Positions 57,413 to 64,000 of a DNA stretch of 64,000 nucleotides are shown here, in pieces. The stretch spans positions 2,503,001 through 2,567,000 of the forward strand of contig NZ_CP062163.1 in assembly GCF_014844095.1 (NCBI RefSeq). The letters run 5' to 3'. Within the stretch, counting starts at the first letter, position 1. Each line of letters starts with the position of its first letter. The position numbers were made by a program, and so were the translations under genes. A model generated the notes under the pieces. The model was given only the letters and a program-made list of their open reading frames with translations. It had not been told where the DNA came from and ran no database searches. The stretch is from Brevibacillus sp. JNUCC-41 (GTDB lineage Bacteria > Bacillota > Bacilli > Bacillales > DSM-1321).

Positions 57413-58119
57413 TTTGTTTCACCCTTGGTTTGTAATTTATAACCAAGCCCTTTAACGGTTATTAAAAAAGAAGGATTTGAAGGGTCAGTCTCGATTTTTT
57501 CGCGTAAACGACGAATATGTACCATTACTGTATTATCAGAGCCAAAGAAATCATCGCCCCACACATGTTCAAATAAGGTTTCCTTGCTTAAAATCTGATT
57601 TGGATGATGCATAAAACAGCTCATTAGTCCGATTTCTTTAGCTGTGAGCTCAAGCGTTTTGCCATCCTTTTTCACTTCATTTTCATTTGCACTAAGCTCA
57701 AATGGCCCAACTTGCCGTTTTTTCGGAACGGCCTTTTCCTCTGAAAAGCCCGCACGTCTCAGCTGCGCCTTTACTCGATATGCCACTTCTTTCGGACTGA
57801 ATGGTTTGGTAATATAATCATCCCCGCCAATCGCCAACCCTAGAAGCTTATCAATTTCCTCATCCTTTGCCGACAAAAATAAAATGGGTACATTCGACAC
57901 TTCACGAATTTGCTTGCATAAATCATAGCCTTCACCATCAGGCAGCATAATATCAAGCAAAACCAGTGATGGATCGAACTCCTGAAACTTTGCCCACCCA
58001 TCCGCAATCGTCCCCGCCGTAACAATATTCGGGATACCTTCTTTATGTAAAACTGTCTCCATGAGACGTGCCAAATCTTCTTCATCGTCAATAATTAAAA
58101 TCCACTGATCATTCGACAT
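57409..58119 (-). CDS. OmpR-family response regulator
   Basis: A 236-aa regulator with receiver domain (acidic IIDDEED, phospho-acceptor Asp56 in LVLLDIMLPDGEG, Lys in YITKPFSPKE) and a C-terminal winged helix (ELTAKEIGLMSCF, VHIRRLREKIE, TVKGLGYKL). ATG 58119 is chosen because GGGAGGTAGCAG lies just upstream; the longer frame to 58134 overlaps that site. It is co-transcribed with the kinase. The obvious target is the convergent BceAB-YxeA operon. Confidence 0.92.
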   Translation of the reverse strand: MSNDQWILIIDDEEDLARLMETVLHKEGIPNIVTAGTIADGWAKFQEFDPSLVLLDIMLPDGEGYDLCKQIREVSNVPILFLSAKDEEIDKLLGLAIGGDDYITKPFSPKEVAYRVKAQLRRAGFSEEKAVPKKRQVGPFELSANENEVKKDGKTLELTAKEIGLMSCFMHHPNQILSKETLFEHVWGDDFFGSDNTVMVHIRRLREKIETDPSNPSFLITVKGLGYKLQTKGETK

Positions 58120-58481
58120 TCTGCTACCTCCCAAACATCAATCATACCCTACAGTATAGAGTACCCCTAAAGGGGAGGAAAGATATTTAACGAACTCATT
58201 CATTATTTTCACGAAACAAAGCGGAAAAAACGTAAGTGCCATTACCTGAAAAATCACTGTGAATTTCAGGATTCTGATGCCTGTCTTTATTTAGTTAAGG
58301 CAGTTTCGGAAAGAAGAGCGTACTTCATACTGATTTGGTAAAGGTTGTATGATAAACTGTTTAAAGTATTGTTAGGAAGATTATGCTAAGTAATATGATT
58401 AAGGAATTCGTTGCTGTTCTTTTGACCCAAACCTTTAATTAAGTATGCAGCGAATGTGGAAGAATAAAAGGAGAAAAAATA
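58120..58481. other. Divergent region between response regulator and MFS gene
   Basis: About 360 bases without a gene. A short CCCCTAAAGGGG palindrome at 58164-58175 lies upstream of the regulator gene and could be an operator. No RNA or repeat element was recognised. Confidence 0.4.
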
Positions 58482-59657
58482 ATGGAAACAAAAAAGGTGT
58501 TACCCGTTCTTTTTTTAGTGATGTTTTTAGTCATGGTCGGATTTGGGATCATCATTCCCGTCATTCCGTTCCTTGCCGAAAAGGTTGGTGGCAGTCCTAC
58601 TGAGCTTGGTCTTTTAATGGCTGTTTATTCATTAATGCAATTATTCTTTGCCCCGATGTGGGGACGTATATCTGACCGGATAGGACGGAAGCCTGTCATG
58701 ATTATCGGGATTGCTGGATTGGCCCTTTCGTTTTTCATCATGGCCTCGGCAGATTCCTTATGGGTATTATTTGTAGCCAGGATCATTGGCGGGATTTTGT
58801 CATCGGCAAACATGCCAACCGCCATGGCGTATGTGGCTGATATTACGACGCCGGAAGATCGGGGAAAAGGGATGGGAATAATCGGGGCCGCTACAGGGCT
58901 TGGATTCATCTTCGGACCTGCGATTGGCGGGGTATTCTCCAAATCAAGTTTGAACTTACCGTTTTACATTGCAGGAATATCCTCTTTGATTACTTTATTC
59001 TTAGTGATTGCGATACTAAAGGAATCACATACGGTTGAAAAGAGAGCCCAACAGTCAATAAATAAAGAGTCCATGTGGAAAGCTTTTAAAGGGCCACTTA
59101 AAACCATGTTCTTTCTGCAAATGATCGTCACCCTTTCAATGGCAGGACTCGAAACGACTTTTGCCTATTTTGCAGCCAAAAAGGCTGATATAAGTCTTGT
59201 ACAATTAGGCTATATCTTTATGATCATGGGGTTTGGCAGTGCGATCGTTCAAGGTGGATTGGTGGGTAGGATGACAAAGAAATATGGAGAAGGCGCGGTT
59301 ATCCGAATGGGAATCATTCTGTCGGCAGTTGGTTTCATTCTCATCCTGTTCTCTTCCGGTTTTTGGACATCGGCGATCTTCCTGACTATCTTCGGATTGG
59401 GTAATGGGTTCATCCGGCCGGCAATTTCGGCACTGCTGACCAAAAGTTCCATGACCGGCCATGGCAGTGTCACTGGCCTGCTATCTTCCTTCGACTCGTT
59501 CGGCAGGATTGCGGGTCCCCCGATCGGCGGTTGGTTATTTTCGATTTCGATTGAATTACCTTTTATATCCGGCGCCATCCTTTCCGTTTTTGCTTTGATT
59601 CTTTTTCAGTTATACCATGCACGGAAACAGACTGAGCAGGTCCAAGTATCTCATTAG
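58482..59657 (+). CDS. MFS drug-efflux-type transporter
   Basis: A 391-aa major facilitator with 12 predicted helices. Motif A is GRISDRIGRKPVM near residue 65, and motif C-like GAATGLGFIFGPAIGGVFS near 130 marks a drug/proton antiporter (TetA/Blt/NorA-like). ATG 58482 follows AAAAGGAGA. It is monocistronic with a terminator behind it. The substrate cannot be predicted. Confidence 0.87.
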   Translation: METKKVLPVLFLVMFLVMVGFGIIIPVIPFLAEKVGGSPTELGLLMAVYSLMQLFFAPMWGRISDRIGRKPVMIIGIAGLALSFFIMASADSLWVLFVARIIGGILSSANMPTAMAYVADITTPEDRGKGMGIIGAATGLGFIFGPAIGGVFSKSSLNLPFYIAGISSLITLFLVIAILKESHTVEKRAQQSINKESMWKAFKGPLKTMFFLQMIVTLSMAGLETTFAYFAAKKADISLVQLGYIFMIMGFGSAIVQGGLVGRMTKKYGEGAVIRMGIILSAVGFILILFSSGFWTSAIFLTIFGLGNGFIRPAISALLTKSSMTGHGSVTGLLSSFDSFGRIAGPPIGGWLFSISIELPFISGAILSVFALILFQLYHARKQTEQVQVSH

Positions 59658-59675
59658 TTTAATGATATGCAAAAC

Positions 59676-59732
59676 CCCCATTTCCAAAAATGGGGGGAGT
59701 CGTGAGCGGTGCTTGAATAGCACCGTTTTTTA
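59676..59732 (+). terminator. Tandem hairpins after the MFS gene
   Basis: CCCCATTT/AAATGGGG (59678-59697 region) is followed by CGGTGCT/AGCACCG (59707-59713 and 59719-59725) with a T-run. The second is the likely terminator. Confidence 0.75.
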
Positions 59733-60467
59733 TTGAATCATATTGAGGAATTTACGTGTACGCGCTTCTTTAGGATTTGTGAAAATTTGCTCGGGTGTTC
59801 CCCGCTCCATTATTTTTCCTTCATCCATGAAAATGACTTCGTCGGCGACTTCACGAACGAAACGCATTTCATGGGTAACCACGATCATTGTCATTCCTTC
59901 TTCTTTCGCCAGGTCTTTCATGACCTGTAGCACGTCTCCGACTAGTTCGGGGTCTAAAGCGGACGTGGGTTCATCGAATAGCATGACTTTAGGCTCCATG
60001 GCCAGGGCCCTTGCAATTCCGACTCGTTGCTGCTGTCCGCCGGACAATTGAAATGGATAAAAATCGATTTTTTCACCTAAGCCCACTTTTGTAAGCAGGG
60101 CAGCAGCCGTTTCTTTCGCTTGATGTTTGGCTATATTTTTTACAATGATGGGGCCTTCCATTACATTTTCCAATGCTGTTTTATGGGGGAAGAGGTTATA
60201 GCTTTGGAAAACCATCCCTGTCAAACTGCGAAAAGATGTAATTGAATTTTTTTTAACGGGTTTTTTGAAGTCCATTACGGTTTCATCGATTTCAATCGTC
60301 CCGTCCGTGGGTACTTCAAGGAGATTCAAACACCGAAGAAAGGTTGTTTTACCTGAACCCGAAGGACCGATCAATACAATGACTTTACCTTGCTCCACTT
60401 CCAAATCGATGCCCTTTAGTACGTCAAGGTCACCAAATGATTTATGAAGATTCTTAATGTTGATCAT
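59730..60467 (-). CDS. tcyC: Amino acid (cystine-type) ABC transporter ATP-binding protein
   Basis: A 245-aa ATPase of the polar amino acid family: Walker [10 protein letters not shown] near residue 35, signature [16 protein letters not shown], Walker [14 protein letters not shown] and [13 protein letters not shown]. Third gene of a binding protein-permease-ATPase operon. The binding protein resembles TcyA, hence the cystine assignment; a related polar amino acid is possible. Confidence 0.85.
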   Translation of the reverse strand: MINIKNLHKSFGDLDVLKGIDLEVEQGKVIVLIGPSGSGKTTFLRCLNLLEVPTDGTIEIDETVMDFKKPVKKNSITSFRSLTGMVFQSYNLFPHKTALENVMEGPIIVKNIAKHQAKETAAALLTKVGLGEKIDFYPFQLSGGQQQRVGIARALAMEPKVMLFDEPTSALDPELVGDVLQVMKDLAKEEGMTMIVVTHEMRFVREVADEVIFMDEGKIMERGTPEQIFTNPKEARTRKFLNMIQ

Positions 60468-60496
60468 GTTAAAATCTCCTTTAACTACTGCGGTTC

Positions 60497-61210
60497 TTAT
60501 TTTGCTACATAACGATTAAGTCTCTCCTCTAAACTTCCTTGAATGAAAGATAGAATGGTACACAAAATCCAATATAAAACAGCTGCCTCTATGTATAGTA
60601 GTAGAAATTCATAGTTTTTTGCAGCGATTTCCTGGGCTTTACGGAATAATTCCGTTACAAGAATGAGTGATGCAAGCGATGTATCTTTTAAAAGGCTAAT
60701 GAACGTATTGGATAATGGGGGGATGGATACCCGAGCTGCTTGCGGCAAAATGATGCGCTTTAAAGCTTGGGTATATGTCATCCCGATTGAATAGCCTGCT
60801 TCCCATTGCCCTTTTGGTATCGATAAAATGGCTGCTCGTATAATTTCCGAAGCATATGCTCCTACATTTAAAGAGAATCCTATAATAGCCGATATGAAAG
60901 GATCGATGGTTACACCTAAATTTGGAAGTCCATAGAAAATGATAAATAATTGCACAAGTAAAGGTGTCCCGCGGATGATTGACACATATACACGCGCAAT
61001 TATTTGAAGAATTCTCATGGAAGATAATCTAGCCAATGCTGTGAGTACAGCGAGAACAAGGCCGAGAACGAATGTGATCAATGTTAGTGGAATCGTATAT
61101 TGAATAGCTCCCTCTATCATTGGATAGAGGGAGGTTTGAGCGATGGAAACAAGCTGGTTCATACGCTCGGGGTCCGTGAAAATATTACTTAGGAGAAACA
61201 TCTTCGCCAA
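60497..61210 (-). CDS. tcyB: Amino acid (cystine-type) ABC permease
   Basis: A 237-aa HisM/GlnP-type permease with about five membrane helices. It has [19 protein letters not shown] and the coupling loop [25 protein letters not shown]. The frame begins inside the tcyA gene (26-base overlap). Starts at 61210 or 61201 are both possible. Confidence 0.85.
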   Translation of the reverse strand: MAKMFLLSNIFTDPERMNQLVSIAQTSLYPMIEGAIQYTIPLTLITFVLGLVLAVLTALARLSSMRILQIIARVYVSIIRGTPLLVQLFIIFYGLPNLGVTIDPFISAIIGFSLNVGAYASEIIRAAILSIPKGQWEAGYSIGMTYTQALKRIILPQAARVSIPPLSNTFISLLKDTSLASLILVTELFRKAQEIAAKNYEFLLLYIEAAVLYWILCTILSFIQGSLEERLNRYVAK

Positions 61211-62009
61211 ACCATTTATCCGAGATTTTCGCGTACGTGCCGTCGTCTTTCATTGCTTTAAGTGCTTTATTTACTTCTTCCACTAATTTGCCGCTGTCTT
61301 TTCTGAACATTAAACCACTGGCGACTCCGCTTTCTTCCTCATCAGCGACTTTGATAGGTGCATCCGGATGTTGCTTTTTATAATCAAGGTACGATAATTT
61401 GTCATTGATCGTCGCATCTACACGTTTAGAGCCAATAAGCTGTATGGCTTGAGAAAATCCTTCAATGCCTGTAACTTCAGCACCATGTGATTTGGCTAGA
61501 TCATTGTAATTACTCGTTAAAGATTGTGCAGAGGTCTTACCTTTCAAATCATCGAAGGATTTAATATCCGAATTATCTTTGTGTACAAGCAATACGGCCC
61601 CTGATTGAATATATGGGTCAGAGAAATCATATTTCTTTTGACGGTCTTCATCGATGCCCACTTGGTTTGCGATCATATCAAAACGTTTAGCATCCAAGCC
61701 TGCAAACATGCCGTCCCATTGTGTTTCCTTGAATTCAGCTTTCACTCCAAGGCGTTTTGCCACTTCTTTAGCAATTTCAACATCAAACCCCGTTAGTTTA
61801 TCTGAATCATCGTGGAATGTGAAAGGAGGGTATGTACCTTCAGTTCCAACAGTTAATACGCCATCTTTTTTGACTTTATCATATAGACTTTCTTGTGATG
61901 AAGATTTATTGCCGGTATCGTTTGCCTCATTTTTGTTATTGGTACCACAAGCGGTAAGTACAACCGTGAAAGCTAACAATAGCGATAAAAGTGCAACCAT
62001 TTTTTTCAT
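61185..62009 (-). CDS. tcyA: Amino acid (cystine-type) substrate-binding lipoprotein
   Basis: A 274-aa lipoprotein. Lipobox LTAC gives Cys21. The SBP_bac_3 fold is marked by [54 protein letters not shown] and the [16 protein letters not shown] segment, all close to Bacillus TcyA-like cystine binders. ATG 62009 follows AGGAGG. Cystine uptake suits the sulfur theme of the window's left end, though the two are far apart. Confidence 0.87.
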   Translation of the reverse strand: MKKMVALLSLLLAFTVVLTACGTNNKNEANDTGNKSSSQESLYDKVKKDGVLTVGTEGTYPPFTFHDDSDKLTGFDVEIAKEVAKRLGVKAEFKETQWDGMFAGLDAKRFDMIANQVGIDEDRQKKYDFSDPYIQSGAVLLVHKDNSDIKSFDDLKGKTSAQSLTSNYNDLAKSHGAEVTGIEGFSQAIQLIGSKRVDATINDKLSYLDYKKQHPDAPIKVADEEESGVASGLMFRKDSGKLVEEVNKALKAMKDDGTYAKISDKWFGEDVSPK

Positions 62010-62053
62010 TTTGGTAAACCTCCTAGTAATCTGATAGGGATTGATACTCTGTG

Positions 62054-62082
62054 ATACTATACAAGAAAAGGAAAAAAGTCAA
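62054..62082 (-). promoter_or_regulatory. Putative promoter of the tcyABC operon
   Basis: On the minus strand TTGACT (62077-62082), a 17-base spacer and TAGTAT (62054-62059); TATAGT two bases closer is an alternative -10. No riboswitch or T-box was recognised in the leader. Confidence 0.5.
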
Positions 62083-62238
62083 TGAAAATAACTTACATCA
62101 TTAGTGTTAATGAAACTTGGTGAATTATACGGATTTTCGCGCATTGAAGTGAAATAATAATAAAAGAAAGATGCATCTTTATCCGAGGAAGGATTTTAAA
62201 GAAAAGGAAGGGCATTAAGAATCCAAGGAGACAAAAAG

Positions 62239-62277
62239 CCCCTCATCCACATGATTATCAGCTAAGTGGAAAAGGGG
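62239..62277. terminator. Bidirectional terminator after the PHP gene
   Basis: Twelve-base arms (62239-62250 and 62266-62277) pair with one mismatch and one G-T pair, flanked by an A5 run and a T6 run. It ends the minus-strand PHP gene. Confidence 0.8.
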
Positions 62278-62318
62278 TTTTTTGGGCCATCGAGAACTAT
62301 TGCAAGATTGTTTTTAAC

Positions 62319-63908
62319 TTAGTGTTTATCATGATTCCTATCCTCTACGCTGACGAAAATAGGGTTCGAATAGAACCAAAGGTCTTTATAGTTACGTTTG
62401 TTTATTTCCGAAAAACGCGTTTCGTTATCCTCGATTTCAGTCTTTTTATCGATCAGCGGTTCCCCGTCCATCGTTTCTCCAGAGACATTTTCCCCTAGGT
62501 TCGTGCCTCTCAAACGGAAATATTGATCCTTATTCGCTTTGACTTTGTAAGTGATGGTATGAAAACCATCGCGATCGGTTTTCCAGTCTTTACTTGTAAA
62601 GCGTTTAACCACTTTTGTCGTATCATTGGTGGCTTTATTATAAGCAGGTGTTCCAGGAACTGCTTTCCCGGTTACTTCCCCCGAAATTAGGTCCACGTGA
62701 TCCACTTTGACGGGGTCCCCGTTGTTGTTCTTTTGGGGGCTCTTAAATCGGATGGTGATCTTGACCATCTGACCCTCCTTTACCTTAAGGTCCCCGCCCA
62801 TATCAACCGTGTTGTTCCCATTTTCAACTTGGAAATTAAGGGCATCGATCAAGTCACCAAAAACGGAGAAGGATTTCCCAGATCGCATGCCGTCAAGGAC
62901 GGATTTTATTGATGAGCCATTTACCCATGTATAATTCTTGGAATATTCTCCTGGCCAGTAACCGCTGGAGTATAGGCGATTTTCACTGATTTCGAAATGG
63001 GAGTCCGAATTGGAAAAATTCCAGAACTTACGACCTTCCCCAAGAAGCGCATCCCATGCACCTCCTACCTTAGCAAGCATGTAATCGGATCCGCCATAGG
63101 TCCGGTTTTCCGGTGTTGTCAGATTTAAACCGCCTCTATCTGGCTCCATCTGGTTACCTGGCATACCTTCAAATCCGAACATGACATCCGGGGCGATATT
63201 GTTGAAGTCACGAAAATCAGAAATGTTGTACACCATTTTTCTTGATGGGTGGTTCAATATGGCATAACTTGTATGCTTATAATTTTTCTCAAGCCATGCC
63301 AATGCTGTTCGGGCATCCTCGGATGTCTTATTGGCTCTTTGATCCTGTGCTTTCCAAACGGCTACATCCTTAGAATCAAACATCTTTTCATCCTGGTTGG
63401 TGAACAGATATTCGAACTGATTGGCAGCTTTCAGACTTTTAGGTGAGCCCGGCTGATCTCCCAAAATGCCTATGCCGACATGCTCGTATGTAGGCATATC
63501 CCATTCGAAGCCTGAAAAGATGACTTTATTTTTAAACTTGCCCTCTTTTTGCAGTTGTTCCATTTTCGGGGCTTGATATTTAATGATTCCTTCAGACAGC
63601 GGTATCGGCCCGCCTGGAATCAATTGTCCCTGATCATCCCTTGAAGACATCCTTAAGTGGTCGGAAATTCCCATCCAATCCATGCCATACTTCTCAAATG
63701 CGTTATTTAGCAAGCTTTCAAGGCTCTGTGATCCCTCGGCATCATCTGACTGAGTGGTATGGGCATGATATTCCCCCTTCATCCATCTGCCTCCCGGATT
63801 TGTCTGATTGTCTTTTGCATCTTTTGCAGCACCCTCGACCGGTAGACCCTGAAAAAGGATGGCTATGCTTAGAATCGATACTGTGAAAGCCCTGAACTTA
63901 TTAATCAT
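62319..63908 (-). CDS. Secreted PHP-domain metallohydrolase (CehA/McbA-like)
   Basis: A 529-aa exported protein. Residues 1-28 form a signal peptide ending near VEGAAK. The PHP metal motifs follow: GEYHAHTTQSDD (HxH), WMGISDHLRMS, SYAILNHPSRK and NFSNSDSHFE. The last 200 residues form a beta-rich domain (KITIRFKSPQK, YFRLRGTNLGE). ATG 63908 follows GGAGGTTG. CehA-like enzymes hydrolyse phosphoesters or carbamate-type esters; the substrate here is unknown. The gene's own promoter should lie in 63909-64000. Confidence 0.82.
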   Translation of the reverse strand: MINKFRAFTVSILSIAILFQGLPVEGAAKDAKDNQTNPGGRWMKGEYHAHTTQSDDAEGSQSLESLLNNAFEKYGMDWMGISDHLRMSSRDDQGQLIPGGPIPLSEGIIKYQAPKMEQLQKEGKFKNKVIFSGFEWDMPTYEHVGIGILGDQPGSPKSLKAANQFEYLFTNQDEKMFDSKDVAVWKAQDQRANKTSEDARTALAWLEKNYKHTSYAILNHPSRKMVYNISDFRDFNNIAPDVMFGFEGMPGNQMEPDRGGLNLTTPENRTYGGSDYMLAKVGGAWDALLGEGRKFWNFSNSDSHFEISENRLYSSGYWPGEYSKNYTWVNGSSIKSVLDGMRSGKSFSVFGDLIDALNFQVENGNNTVDMGGDLKVKEGQMVKITIRFKSPQKNNNGDPVKVDHVDLISGEVTGKAVPGTPAYNKATNDTTKVVKRFTSKDWKTDRDGFHTITYKVKANKDQYFRLRGTNLGENVSGETMDGEPLIDKKTEIEDNETRFSEINKRNYKDLWFYSNPIFVSVEDRNHDKH

Positions 63909-64000
63909 CTTACCGACAACCTCCATATATTGAAATAATATTGAACAAGCTAATTTTATTGTAAAAATATTAAGAATCCGTTTGGGGTGGGTATGGTTTT

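Overview
The window is low-GC Firmicute DNA and looks like an environmental Bacillaceae chromosome. The Peribacillus (Bacillus simplex) group is my best guess; that is inference from gene content and style, not a database match. Supporting signs are AGGAGG-type ribosome binding sites, many TTG starts, a glcU-gdh pair, BceAB/YxeA-type ABC genes, TcyABC-like and MetNIQ-like importers, and hairpin plus T-run terminators.

Layout. Positions 1-7.8 kb hold a same-strand organosulfur uptake and salvage cluster: GNAT acetyltransferase end, M20 amidohydrolase, two different flavin-dependent monooxygenases, and MetN/MetI with two MetQ-type lipoproteins. Positions 8.0-10.5 kb carry glucose dehydrogenase, a glucose uptake permease and a thioredoxin-like protein. 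Positions 10.6-41.9 kb are a large nonribosomal peptide (NRPS) locus. It contains a divergent winged-helix regulator, a small PLDc_N membrane protein, two ABC transporters, an orphan IS3 OrfA, a phosphopantetheinyl transferase, a membrane protein, four multimodular NRPS genes plus a free carrier protein, and a type II thioesterase. Positions 42.4-52.2 kb hold an esterase, two ion/citrate-type permeases, a C45-family acyltransferase/hydrolase and an IclR-controlled operon (class III CoA-transferase, HMG-CoA lyase, CitMHS permease, frameshifted RraA-like gene). Positions 52.4-58.1 kb hold a DUF3817 protein, a BceAB-YxeA set and a convergent two-component system. Positions 58.4-64 kb carry an MFS exporter, a cystine-type ABC importer and a secreted PHP (CehA-like) protein.

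The most interesting system is the NRPS locus. Its domain order is A-T-C-A-T-E-C / T / (dead T)-C-A-T-E / C-T-T-C-A-T-E-C / A-T-R. This gives seven modules but only five A domains, three E domains at positions 2, 4 and 6, and a terminal reductase. The prediction is a heptapeptide aldehyde of strictly alternating L/D configuration, starting with Thr (A-domain code DFWNIGMVHK), followed by D-Leu (DAWFLGNVVK) and ending in Val or Ile (DAFFVGGTFK). The N-terminal amine is free, so it could capture the aldehyde to close a ring. The logic (alternating heptapeptide, five A domains, reductase release, two ABC transporters with a small membrane protein) resembles the lugdunin fibupeptide system of Staphylococcus lugdunensis, but with Thr where lugdunin has Cys and with two A-less modules. 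Koranimine-type cyclic imines are the other comparison. A shared palindromic motif precedes both the transporter genes and the biosynthetic operon, suggesting co-regulation.
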